In this document: piece by piece, positions 43,721-54,247 of the stretch
Layout of the letters: each line of letters opens with the position of its first letter
Numbering within the stretch: position 1 is the first letter of the stretch
Assembly: GCA_019279435.1 (NCBI GenBank)
Contig: JAAALK010000082.1
Location: 20,241,116 to 20,305,115 of the forward strand
Direction: 5' to 3'
DNA length: 64,000 bases
Origin: Zizania palustris
Taxonomy: Eukaryota; Streptophyta; Magnoliopsida; Poales; Poaceae
Notes under the pieces: generated by a model
What the model saw: only the letters and a program-made list of their open reading frames with translations
Databases searched by the model: none
Told to the model about the DNA's origin: nothing
Translations under genes and position numbers: made by a program

Positions 43721-44854
43721 ATGGACAGAGTTAGTAAAATACCTATGTTCGATGGGACATATTTTGCATACTGGATGGTGCGCATGGAGGCTTACTTGCT
43801 AAGCCAAGGAAATGCAATTTGGGAGATTGTGGACTCACAATACTCCATCCCTGAAACTCGCACCAATCAAACAGAGAAGGATCAGTATAATGCCAACTCC
43901 AAGGCTAGAAATATAATGTTCATTGGTTTGAGTCGGAGTGAGTTTGATAGGGTGCAGCACCTTAGGACAGCTAGGGAGATTTGGACTACGCTCACTATTT
44001 TTCATGAGGGCTCTACACAGATTAAGGCTAGGCGCCAAAGCACATACAATCAACAGTATCAGCTGTTTGTGCAGGCACCTGGTGAATCTATAGATGCCAT
44101 GTTTTCTCGATTTGATGCGATAGTGAGTAACTTGCGGTCCTACGGGACACTTGCTTACAATGATCATGATAGGGCTATCAAGCTTCTCTATGCTCTTGAT
44201 CGTAGCATATGGGAAGTGAAGATATCCAGCATTGAAGAGTCCGCAGGTTATGACACATTGACCTGTGATGAGCTCTTCAGCAAGCTGAAGTCCACAGAGA
44301 TTACCAAAGAATCTCTTGCAGTGCGTAGGAACTCTTTGCCACAACCATTGGCACTAGTTTCTAGCACTAGCCATGGCACCACTACAGAACCAAGCACATT
44401 AGGCACATGTGTTTTTGCAGATGGTTTTGCTTTGTCCTCCCTAGTCTCCGTCACTAAGGAGCAGGTGAATACTCTGGATGATGATGAGCTTGCTCTCATT
44501 GCCAGAAGGTTCACCTGTTTTCATCATGAGAGACGGGATCAGAGGAGAAGTGGTTTTAGTGGTTGTTTTGAGTGTGTCGACACTTCTCACATCAAGGCCA
44601 ATTGCTCTAAACTCAAGAAGAGAGATGAGAGTGAGCGCCCCAAATACCACAAAAAGGAGAGGAAGCCTTTTGTGAAGGGCAAGCGCGGCAAGGTGGCTAA
44701 GAGAGTAGCCAAAGCCGCTTCCAGAGCGTTTGTTGCTGCTCTCAGTGACATCGACACTTCCTCAACTGAGGAGTCGAGCTCTGAGGAGGAGGAGTCTCCA
44801 AGGAAGGAGGAGAAGAAGGACAAGAAGGGCGAGATTTCACTGGCCTTTTCTTAA
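43721..44854 (+). CDS. Gag core of copia H
   Basis: This 377-codon frame is open from MDRVSKIPMFDGTYFAYW. It contains the UBN2-type capsid region (RTAREIWTTLTIFHEGSTQIKARR; QAPGESIDAMFSRFDAIVSNL) and a knuckle CFECVDTSHIKANC (CX2CX4HX4C) at about residues 285-298. A Lys-rich and Glu/Ser-rich tail ends ...KGEISLAFS. The next frame starts at ATG 44854, overlapping the stop codon. In the parent it was probably continuous, so a small indel near 44850 has likely ended the frame early. Gag itself looks intact. Confidence 0.78.
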   Translation: MDRVSKIPMFDGTYFAYWMVRMEAYLLSQGNAIWEIVDSQYSIPETRTNQTEKDQYNANSKARNIMFIGLSRSEFDRVQHLRTAREIWTTLTIFHEGSTQIKARRQSTYNQQYQLFVQAPGESIDAMFSRFDAIVSNLRSYGTLAYNDHDRAIKLLYALDRSIWEVKISSIEESAGYDTLTCDELFSKLKSTEITKESLAVRRNSLPQPLALVSSTSHGTTTEPSTLGTCVFADGFALSSLVSVTKEQVNTLDDDELALIARRFTCFHHERRDQRRSGFSGCFECVDTSHIKANCSKLKKRDESERPKYHKKERKPFVKGKRGKVAKRVAKAASRAFVAALSDIDTSSTEESSSEEEESPRKEEKKDKKGEISLAFS

Positions 44855-45574
44855 TGGCCAACAGCGATCACAGCGGCGATGAGCTTGACTCATCTGAGGT
44901 ACCTCTATCCTATGACCAGCTTGCAATTAAATTTGATGAGCCGAATGAAGTAGTTCTTGGTCAGGATAGATTACTTGTGCAAGCCGCTAGAGATAGAAAA
45001 GACCTTAGACTTAGGCTAGAATCTGTTTCTACTGATTATGCCATGCTTAAGTCTAGGGTTAATGATGTTGAATGTGAATCTTGCACTGTTGTCATGAGTG
45101 AGCTTGCTCAGTTGCGTTCTGTGCCATGCTCAAACTCTTTTTGAGCTTGAGACTGCACAGAAGCAGCTTTTTATGGTTGACTCTAGTTCTCATGATATAA
45201 ATGAATGCATGAACTGTTCTTTATTACGTGAGAGCATTGATTTACGTGATAAGCATGTTCATGATTTAGAGGCTATATTGGAGAGGGCCGGTAGTTCTAA
45301 GGATGTACAACCTGTGTGTGACACTTGCATAACCCTTAAGGACCAGCTAGGCACTGTTAGAGAGCGAGCTGAGAACCTCATGACTAAAAATGAATACCTT
45401 CTTTCCGTGGTTAACAAATGCACTGAGGGAAAGGGTAGGATGGATTTGCTCTTGGCCAAGACCAAGATGTGTGCTGATAGGGCAGGGTTAGCTCTAGGAT
45501 TGGGTTTTGAGAGGACTCCCTCAGACAGTGAGAACAAAACTGTTTTTACCTCACCCACTACCTTAGAGAAATAA
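44854..45574 (+). pseudogene. Coiled-coil extension of copia H Gag
   Basis: MANSDHSGDELDSSEVPLSYDQLAIKFDE leads into heptads (LVQAARDRKDLRLRLES), CX2C pairs (ECMNCSLL, CDTCITLKDQL) and AENLMTKNEYLLSVV. A frameshift near 45120-45140 divides it. It corresponds to 39196-40212 of G. Confidence 0.62.
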
Positions 45575-46183
45575 AGAGCCCTGTTATACTCTCCATCAAC
45601 CAAAAAGCATACCCGAACCCCAAAGAAAACAACTCCTCCTGCCAAGAAAATTCCTCCCAAGAAAACCACTTAGCAGAAGCCCAAGGAGTCAGTGAGAGTT
45701 GCTCCTATGACCCATGAGAGTGCCCCTAGGAGAGTTTTTCATTGTTCCTACTATCAGCGGGTGGGTAATTTGGCTGGGTTCTATTTTTGTCGCATCAAGG
45801 ATGAGCGACGCTATCAGGCGATGAGTTTCCAGGACATGCATTACCCATCTCGGGGTATGCATGAGTCTCAGTTTTACTCATGTCCTATTTTCGAGGCTCC
45901 TCGTATTTCTCGGAGAGGTTTTGCTCCTCGATATGTTCACCATGTTCCATATGGTGGTAGACCCCGGGCGAGTAGCTTTGTACCTCATCAGAGTAGGAGA
46001 CCTCGTCATGCTTTTGGATCACTGCATGTAGGTAGACCTCGCACTTTGCATCATTCTGATTATCTTGTGCATAGGCAGTCTACTTTTACTGTGCCTACTA
46101 CTCGTATCACTCAGTGCTGGATGCCTCATCATGTATTCACTCACCCCAGCACTAAGCAATCGAGATTTTCTTATCATGTGTAG
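45575..46183 (+). pseudogene. Linker and degenerate knuckle of copia H
   Basis: Lys/Pro-rich segment, TAA at 45572-45574, TAG at 45672, then HCSYYQRVGNLAGFYFC at about 45741-45790. This is the second knuckle with one Cys changed to Tyr and the His to Asn. A His/Arg/Tyr-rich region follows to a TAG at 46181-46183 (CAG expected). Confidence 0.55.
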
Positions 46184-46650
46184 GTGCCAGACCGAGGCTT
46201 AGAGGGCACGTGGATCATGGACTCCGGTTGTTCGCGCCATATGACCGGAGATGCAGCATGCACTACTACAAAGCGACACTATAGCGGCGGGCAAAATCGA
46301 CCTATAGTGGCGGGCATCCAGTCCAGCCTCACAACAACCAAGCAAAAGGAACATATCACCTTCGGCAACAATCGAAGGAGTAGAGTGAAAGGTAAAGGTG
46401 TGGTAAGAATCAACTCGAATTTCACTCTCAAAGATGTTGCATTGGTTGAAAACTTGGGATACCATTTTCTTTTCTGTATCTCAATTGCTTGAAGAGGGCT
46501 TCGAAGTGCGATTCCATCGTGATACTTCACAAGTACTCAATTCTGATGGCGTTGTGGTCTGTAAGATCTTTAGAGTTGGGAGAGTTTTTGGAGCTGATTT
46601 TTCTGAGTCATCTAGTTCTTCTTATTGTCTTGTTGCACATTTGACTTCTG
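46184..46650 (+). pseudogene. Aspartic protease of copia H, with CACTA insert
   Basis: IMDSGCSRHMTGD holds the D-S-G site. About 70 bp of foreign DNA (46257-46328) then replaces the KWFSSL segment, and the domain continues at HITFGNN. The frame stays open across the insert to 46492; a frameshift near 46455 follows. The resulting protein would have an altered loop next to the active site. Confidence 0.72.
46257..46328. mobile_element. CACTA transposon terminus fragment in protease
   Basis: It begins CACTACTACAAAG, the typical CACTA-type terminal sequence, followed by two TATAGYGGCGGGC-type subterminal motifs. Compared with A and G, about 10 bp of protease coding were replaced. The other CACTA end and an obvious 3-bp target duplication are absent, so this is a scar or partial insertion. 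Confidence 0.6.
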
Positions 46651-47573
46651 AGCTTTGGAAGTGGCATAGGAGACTAGGGCATATGAGCTTTGAGTTGCTT
46701 GCTCGTCTGAGTGCCCTAGGTCTGATCTGAGGATTGCCTAAGCTCAAGTTTGAGAAGAATTTAGTTTGCGCTCTATGTCGACATGGAAAAATGATTGCTG
46801 CTTCACACTCGCCAGTCACCACAGTGATGACTGAACAACCCGAAGAACTTCTCCACATAGACACTGTAGGTCCTTCTCGGGTTAGTTCTTTAGGCGGCAA
46901 GTGGTATGTATTAGTCATTGTCGATGATTTCTCTCACTACTCTTGGGTCTTCTTTCTTGCCAGCAAGGATGAAGTGTTTTCACACTTTCGGAGATTGGCT
47001 TTGAGACTTTTCACTGAACTCCCTGGTGCATTGAAATTTATTCGAAGTGATAATGGCACTGAGTTCAAGAACAGTCTCTTTGTTGACTTTTGCATGGAGC
47101 ATGGCATAGAACATCAATTCTCTGCTCCGCGGGTTCCTCAACAGAATGGTTTTGTTGAGAGAAAGAACCGCACTTTGGTTGAGATGGCTAGGACGATGCT
47201 CGATGAGCACAGGACTCCAAGAAAATTCTGGGCTGAGGCCATGAACACTGCTTGTTACATCTCAAACCGAATCTTCTTGCGCTCAATTTTGAACTTGACA
47301 TCTTATGAGCTACGTTTTAGGAGACAACCCAAAGTTACTCATCTTCGAGTCTTTGGTTGTCGTTTCTTTATCCTAAAATGTGGAAATTTGGATAAATTTG
47401 AGTCACGCTCTTCTGACGGGATCTTTTTGGGTTACACTACACATGGTCATTCTTATCGTGTTTATAATTTGGAGACTAACACTGTCATCGAGTCATGTGA
47501 TGTGACTTTTGATAAATCAACCCCCTCTGTTAGTTCCACTTTTGAACAGGCAAATGAACATGACATGGAGTAG
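46651..47573 (+). pseudogene. GAG-pre-integrase and integrase of copia H
   Basis: KWHRRLGHMSFELLARLSALGLI ends in TGA at 46728-46730 (CGA in A and G). The rest (46734-47573, 279 codons) is open: HIDTVGP (Asp), VDDFSHYSWVFF, FIRSDNGTEF (Asp), QQNGFVERKNRTLVEMARTMLDEHRTP (Glu) and the C-terminal VFGCRFFILKCGNLDKF...GIFLGYTTHG motif. The catalytic D,D,E residues are all present. It ends with TAG at 47571. Confidence 0.82.
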
Positions 47574-48690
47574 ACCATCTTCGAAGAAGAAGATCCCGGA
47601 GATTTCGAGGATGAACTCCTACTACCCTCGACATCAACCCCCGAAGCTGACCCCGCTTTGACTACTTTGGCACAAGGTCCCGAAGCAACTACCTCGACAT
47701 CTGTCATCTTGGACCACTCCAACGCACAAGTTGAGGGGAAGACTGCATCCCGCCGTGAGGCTCCACATCATGTTCAAAGGATGCTTCTCATGCTTTGGTT
47801 GCTGAGTTTGCAGATATCATGAGCAGGGAGTTCGAGATGTCCATGATGGGCGAACTCACATTTTTCCTTGGTTTGCAAATCAAGCAAAGTAAACAAGGTA
47901 CATTCGTCCACCAGACGAAGTGCACCAAGGACCTACTCAAGAAGTTCGACATGGCTGATGCGAAGCCACTCGCCACTCCAATGGCTGCATCTGTAGCATT
48001 GGATCCTGACGAGGATGGAGAAGCCGTAGATCAGAAGGAGTTCCGAAGCATGATCGGCTCCCTCCTCTACTTGACTGCTACGAGGCCGGACATACACTTC
48101 GCAGTGTGTCTGTGCGCTCGTTTTCGGGCTTCACCACGAGCTTCGCACCACCAAGCGGTAAAGCGCATTCTCAGGTATCTCAAACATACCCTCGAATTTG
48201 TCATTTGATATTTGTCGTCTTCCTCTTTGTGTCTTCGAGGTTATTCCGATGCAGACTTTGCTGGATGTAGGATTTATAGGAAAAGTACCTCTGGTACTTG
48301 TCATTTTCTAGGTACTTCGCTGGTTTGCTGGTCTTCCCGCAAACAGTCTAGTGTTGCACAATCGACGGCTGAGGCCGAATATGTTGCTGCAGCTAGTTGT
48401 TGCTCTCAGATTTTGTGGATGGTTTCCACTTTGCGGGATTTCGGGTTAGATTATAAGAGTGTTCCACTTTTCTGTGATAACACTAGTGCTATTTGTATTG
48501 CAAACAACCCGGCTTAGCATTCCAGAACCAAACACATTGATGTGCGATATCATTTTCTCAGAGATCATAATGAGAAGGGTGATATTGAGCTTCAATATGT
48601 TGATACCCAACACCAGCTAGCCGATATTTTCACAAAACCCCTCGATGCTTCTCGTTTTGCCTACTTGCGTGGGGAACTTGGTGTTTGTCA
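47574..48690 (+). pseudogene. Copia H linker joined to RT/RNase H 3' half (left copy)
   Basis: The acidic linker ends SRREAPHHVQR at GGAT (47779-47782) and jumps directly to LVAEFADIMSREFEMSMMGELTFFLGL. About 696 bp of RT, including YVDD, are missing relative to 59437-60133. RNase H (YSDADFAGC, TAEAEYVAAASC, FCDNTSAI) follows, with TGA 48206-48208 (TGG in the right copy) and TAG 48515-48517 (CAG in the right copy). Confidence 0.82.
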
Positions 48691-48842
48691 CCCTTACGAC
48701 ATTTTGTGAGGGGAGCAGATTTTGATTGTCTTGCATATGCTCATTGTGTGTGAAATTGCATTTACATTTTTTGCACTTATATGCCTGATTTTAATTCTTG
48801 AAATCATGTCAACTCAGCTCTATTTAATATGTCTAAAACATT

Positions 48843-48847
48843 ATGTG
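48843..48847. other. Target site duplication ATGTG, copy 1
   Basis: ATGTG precedes the left LTR of gypsy E. The same 5-mer occurs at 61197-61201 and 61700-61704. Confidence 0.8.
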
Positions 48848-49345
48848 TGTTGGCGTAAAAGATTACGCTAACAGGTTTCTGACGCTTAGAATCTAACAAA
48901 CGAAGTGTTTGTGAAATGAACTATTTCAAGCCTCCGAAGTGGATAATAGCTCAAAGAAGTTCGAAGATGTGTATTGAATAACTCAGTCTCTGATCCTCAT
49001 TACAAGGTAAAACGGGGGGTATTTATAGGCCAAAACCTTTAAGGAAAAGACCCTTTTACCCCTCTATTACAACCCACATAGTGGAAACTATTCAGTACCC
49101 TTAATAGGGCTAAAATGGTAAAAGACTAATCTAATGAGAAAGAAGATAAGTCTTCCATCCTAGCTGGCAAATAAGCTCTCAAAAGAGGCAATGTTCGAAG
49201 ATATACTCCGAACTAGAGTTCACCTCTATCCTTCGAACTTGCTCCATTATACTTCCGGAGTTAGACGCTGGGAACCTTCGATTAAATCACCTGCCTTTGT
49301 CTTGTTGCAGCAATGGCCCTGAGGATGAAGTATTTTCCCCCAATA
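48848..49345 (-). repeat. 3' LTR of gypsy E
   Basis: 498 bp, TGTTGGCGTAAAAG to CCCCCAATA (CA mutated to TA). It is nearly identical in layout and sequence to 61202-61699, with a few percent mismatches by eye. A polypurine tract (reverse complement) starts at 49346. TGTTGGCGTAA/TTACGCTAACA forms a hairpin at the end. Confidence 0.9.
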
Positions 49346-49671
49346 GTAGCCCCTCGAATACGCTTCTCCGCTAGATCTGTATCGTTAGGAGAGCAGTATA
49401 CGCAAGAAAAATAATCATGCATAGGGGTTAACAGATTTAATCAACCTCCGAAGTATATGAAGATTTAAAACTTCGAATTGACTCCTAAGAAAGTTACATT
49501 CGAACTATCTCGGAATTAACTTAAGAAACTAGAAAGCCTTATAGACTTAGAAGAAATAGCCGTTGGCTTGTTCCTTTCAGCAGAAGTTACGCGGTGCGTT
49601 GACTTCGCAAAGAGTAACGGTCAAGAATGCAAAACGACAAATGTGAACGGTAAAAAATCGTGGGCCTGGGC

Positions 49672-49679
49672 TATAAATA
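49672..49679 (+). promoter_or_regulatory. TATA box of the antisense gene in E
   Basis: TATAAATA in GGGCTATAAATAGAGG, 101 bp before the ATG at 49773. It lies outside the LTR, so the antisense gene would have a promoter of its own. Confidence 0.62.
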
Positions 49680-49772
49680 GAGGACCTAGATGCTTCTCGA
49701 GTACCTTTCTCACCGTTTTTGCGAAAACAATCCTTAACCTCTAGACTCCAGCTTTAGTTCTCGGTGTGAGTT

Positions 49773-52700
49773 CATGGCGAAAACTAGCTTCAAGGTTCCT
49801 GGAGCGACTTCGGCTCTAGCCCGGCAGGAAGCTGCGACCGTGGCAGCGCGGCAGCAACAGTAGCGGCACCAACAGTGGCGGCGACTTCGGCGGTGTAGGC
49901 ACTAGCAGCGGTGGCTTCTTCGGTGATGGAAGCCCCGGCGAGAAATCCTCAACAAACTGGCCGCCACGACCTCCTCCCTGCTTCTTCGAAGTATCCGGAC
50001 CAGTCTTATAAACTGGGGCCATCTACTTGCAAGAGGGAGACGATCGCAGCGGCAGTGGAGGGAAAAATTGGCTTGGAGGTCATCATCATGAAACCTGGAA
50101 AGGAGGCCATCCCTTCACCAAGGCCTGGAGAAGTTGTGGTCTTCGAAGCTTTCTTCGAAGCGGGGTTAGGACTCCCAGCTGTGGATTTCCTATCGGAGGT
50201 ACTAGACTTATTTCATGTCACCCTTCCTCAACTATCTCTGAACGCAATAGCGCGCTTGACCATCTTCGAATGGGCGCTGCGAGCTGAGGGCTATGGAGGA
50301 AGAGAAGAAATTTTCGCAGCATTGCATAGGGCATCTTGCCAACCAAAGACTTACCTAGGCTCCGGAGGAGAGAAAATTGTGGTAGCCTTCGGTAGCATCA
50401 ACTTCTGACTCCAGGACGAATTCCAACTAAGATTTCCAGTGAAGGCCATCAATGCCAGATGGTACACAGATTGGATCCTCCAGTGGTTCTATGCCGAAGT
50501 TGGGGCAGGCAGTCGTCTGGCCAGACCTCTACAGGACATAAACTTCCAAAGGGAAGCCCAAGTTCACCCAGATCCCGGCCAGCTCGAAGTTCGCCTTAGC
50601 CTGCTCCAAAGGATTAGTCGCCGCATGAGCATGCGGGACTTAGCAGAGGAGTTCATCGAACTCCAAATTCCACCTCTGATGGCCAACTGGCCTATCACCT
50701 TCGAAGAAGATCCGGAGGGTGGACTCAGAAAAATCTCATCGAACTCGAGCCCTGTAGTTACCTTTGAAAACAACATGTTCTATATATATTTGTTTGATGA
50801 AATAACTAATGCCAACTTATCTTTCAGCTTCTCAAGCCCCCATGACTTCGGAGCAAGTTGTTCGAGCTTCGGAGAAGATTCTGGGAGTTCCAACTCCGAC
50901 CGAAAAGGAGGGGAGGACAAAGCTAGTGGGTAATTGGGAGCGGTTCAACCGAGTATGGGGTGTACTCGGAGTTGCACCTCCTCCTCTTCCGGATTGGGTA
51001 CCTTCCGAGGAAGGGCCGAAGAAGAGGAAAGCGGAAGCTGGGCCCTCAGCTTCGGCCAAGACTCCTATGAAAAAGCTAGCCCAAAAGCCGAAGAATGTGG
51101 CTCCAAGACCTGTGGCTTCGCTCTCCGATTTATCTGAAGATGAAGGAGTTAGAGAGATGCAAAAGATCCTCGTGGATCTAATTACCGAAGACGAAGCCTA
51201 GGTAGACGCAAACACTGGCGACGCAACAAGCGTGCCAGATGTTCCAAGTATCTCCAGACAGGCTGAGAACCAAGCGTCCAACCTGACTTGCCCCCTCATG
51301 AAGCCTCTATCATTGAAGGCGGAGTCGAAGTTCCAACTGAACAAACTTCGATTCTGGACGAAGTGGTAGCTGCAGCTTCAAGAGAGGCTCCAACAGTCAA
51401 CCCTTCGGTTCTAGACTTCAAGTCTGATGAATACTTCTAAGTGGCCTTTGACCCTCCGAGCAGCCGCGTACTCACCCGCTGATAGGACTTCGGAGGTAAA
51501 CTTCGCATGAACCATTTGTTCTTTTTCCCTGCAAATTATACAATATATAATACCTTTGTCTCAGCAGGGTCCACTCCCATGGAAGTGGCTCCTCTCGAAG
51601 ATACGGCTCCTAGGACCTCAACATCTCCGGGGCCGATTCCAAAAGTTGCACAGATGGGACCTGGAAAAGGTAAAGGCAAAATGGGCCCCTTTCCTGCTCC
51701 AAACTCAGGATTAACTCCATCTGAATCAACAGACGGATGTCAATCTATGGAGGGGGGCCAGTCTACCGAGGTCTCCAAAGACGCAGGACAGCGCTCCGAC
51801 CCTTCGCCAAATGAGGATGACCAAAGGGCTCTGTCTATGCTCCCCCTCCTAGCCCCTTTCTTGGAGCAAAGGACCGGACTTCGGACCCTGCTCGAGTCAT
51901 TGGATCGAGCTAACCGCGAAGTTGGGGAGACAGACCTAGTGTCCATACTTAGTGAAGCTGAGGGCTCGGAGCTCAACGCAGCCTTGGAACGGGCCGCATA
52001 CCAGGTACGAAGTATCTGCAAAACAAGTTTTTAATATCAACTTATGAATAATCTCTCACCTTGCTTTTTCCCTTCACAGCAAATAGTTTTGGCTCGAGCT
52101 GCAGCCATCTCGAATGAGCGCGGAAGCCTTCATCTTCAGGAGAGGGTTACTGCTCTCCAGAGGAGTCTTAACGTCTCCGAAGTTCGAGTTTCCAGTTTAG
52201 ACGAAATGGTTGCAGTGGAGAGAAGGGCCAGACAAAATCTGGAAGCTGTGAATAAAAAACTCGAAGCCGAACAAATTGTGCTTCGGGCCGAGATAGAGAA
52301 AATGCGGGTAGAGCACGCCACGGTGGGGGCTGAGCTAGTTAAGCTCCAAGAGGAGAAGGCTAAAGCCACAGAGGAAGCTAGCAACTTGCTTAGCCAGAAG
52401 AGTTCTCTGGCTACGGAGGCAGCTAGGCTATCCGCTGTGGTAGATGAGCTGACTTTGTCAAGGGATGCTTCGATTGAAGATAAGGTGAAGTCAGAAAAGG
52501 TAGCCACGGAGGTCATGAACAATCTCTTATGTGTTCTGGAGTACTTCGGTACTCTTTGGACACTACCTTCGAGTGACAACGTCCCCCTGCTGCGACGGCT
52601 AAAGATGATCCAAGGAGCTGCGAAGATGATGAAGACAGCAAGCATTCGGTATGGAGAGATCTCCAGCCTAGTGGCTGATCTCAGAGTACTTCGCTACTAC

Positions 52701-53508
52701 GAAGATCTAGGGCTATCGATAGCACCAGACTCGGGGGCGACTCCTATTACCTTCAACGAGAACCAACTACTTAACCCTTCTGAAGATGTGGCCACATCTT
52801 GGCAAGCCTTCCAAGCTTCATGGAGAGCCGAAGGTCGAACAGTGATCAAGGCTTGGATCGATGAAGGGCATCGTCAAAAACAAGCTCGGTCTCAAGCTTC
52901 GAGCAGCCAGCCTCTGCCGGACCCGCATGTTTAGCTTTGTTTTAGGAGCCCAACTATGTAAAAATTATGCTTTCATATATTATGAATGAAAATTTATTTA
53001 TCATGTTTTTAGGATTCTCAACCTCGTACGGATGATGTCGAAGTATTAAATGTTACCGAAGAACTCCGCCTGCTATGGGCTACCTTCGATCTTTTAAAAC
53101 TTCATAAATGACCTCGATTTTTGATTCCTCGAGAGAGCTCCGGTGCGATTGCGCCCGAAATATGTAAAGATATATTATCTTATATTAAAGAGAAAGAAAA
53201 AAGAAGTTAACTTGGAAGCTTCGTCTTCTAAAGACGTTGCATGGTCCGAGGACAAAGGTACTGATGAAGAACAAGGAAAGAAGCCTGAAGAACTTCGGAG
53301 CTGGGAAAGAAGCCCCGAGCGACTTCGAACTTGGGCCGAACTTCAACAAGAACAAAAAGATTTTCGAGCTTCGAAGGGAGGGAGAAGAACTAAACGTAAA
53401 GTTATCAGGACTCCCGGCTCTGGAACTAATCGCTCTGACTTTAGTGATAGCTCTAGAGATCAAAGGGGTCTTCGATTCCTTCTTGGAATAGACACAAATT
53501 TTTCCTAA
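49773..53508 (+). pseudogene. Antisense gene of gypsy E (Transposase_28-like N-terminus, coiled coil), five-exon model
   Basis: Proposed exons: 49773-50753, 50828-51495, 51568-52013, 52080-52928 and 53013-53508, each bounded by GT and AG. Exon 1 (MAKTSFKVPGATSALARQ) contains GEVVVFEAFFEAGLGLPAVDFL and FEWALRAEGYGGREEIFAALHRA, resembling PF04195. Exon 2 has TSEQVVRASEKILGVP...FNRVWGVLG. Exon 3 is Pro-rich with LPLLAPFLEQRTGLRTLLE. Exon 4 is a long coiled coil ending LRRLKMIQGAAKMMKTASIRYGEIS and a Gln/Lys-rich tail. Exon 5 is acidic then Arg/Ser-rich, ending LGIDTNFS. In-frame stops (49861, 50406-50408, 51199 and in exon 5) make this copy defective. Poly(A) signal at 53530. Confidence 0.72.
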
Positions 53509-53529
53509 TGTAATGTAATCTGTTCAAAT

Positions 53530-53535
53530 AATAAA
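53530..53535 (+). terminator. Poly(A) signal of the antisense gene in E
   Basis: AATAAA, 22 bp after the TAA at 53506-53508 and after a TGTAATGTAATCTGT stretch typical of plant 3' ends. The next annotated feature is the 60-bp repeat zone. Confidence 0.5.
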
Positions 53536-53805
53536 GATTGATTTTTTTAAAATTGTCTCCCTACTTCCCAGCCCCTCTTTGGGCGTAAGCAACTTCGAAC
53601 TATACTCGAAGATGGTTAGGCGCAAAGAAAAAACTTAGGAGTACAATTTTGGAGGCTCGGAGCCCCTTAGCAACTTAAAGATTGATTAAAATCTTACAAA
53701 ATGTCTTTGACTACATGGAGTCATAAAACTGGTAACTTATTACCTTTTGTTTGAAAGAAGTCATTTCGGACTAATTTCTCGCATACTTTGGCATCCAAAA
53801 TGATT

Positions 53806-54050
53806 GGTCACTTTGGACTCTTTTCACAGATATTCGAAGCTTATAAGCTCAAACTCTATTTTGTTTTGGCCTCCTTCGGCTCTTTTTGCGAATGCTATCA
53901 AACCGGTGGTTTGGAATTCGTAGTGGTCTCCTTGGACTCTTTTTACGGATGCTTTCAAGCCAGAGCTTGGAATCTGCATTATTTGGTCTCCTTCGACTCT
54001 TTTTACGAATGCTTTCAAGCCGGTGGCATGGAATCCATTTTTTCAGTGAC
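53806..54050. repeat. 60-bp repeats in gypsy E
   Basis: About four diverged units of 57-61 bp, each with CCTTCGACTCTTTTTACGAA-type and TTTCAAGCCGGTGG-type blocks. These are homologous (opposite strand) to 21571-21990 in B. The plus strand is open for 129 codons (53788-54177) because of the period; it is not thought to be a gene. Confidence 0.8.
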
Positions 54051-54247
54051 TTTCCCACCTCGTCGGAAGCTTCGAACCAGTGGTTCGAAGTCCGAAAATT
54101 TGGTTCAAATTAATGACACTTCCCTCCCAGCCAACTTCGTTCTTCTAGTGCATCCACTAGAAGTAGGAAGTGTTTGAGAGGTAGGCATTATCTGAACCAT
54201 GAATTTTATTAATTCAGAAGGTGTTTACAAATGATTACAAGGAGCCC

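Noticed and set aside
49816..50022. Minus-strand Pro-rich ORF opposite exon 1 of the antisense gene
   Set aside because: Shadow frame; not conserved in D or B.
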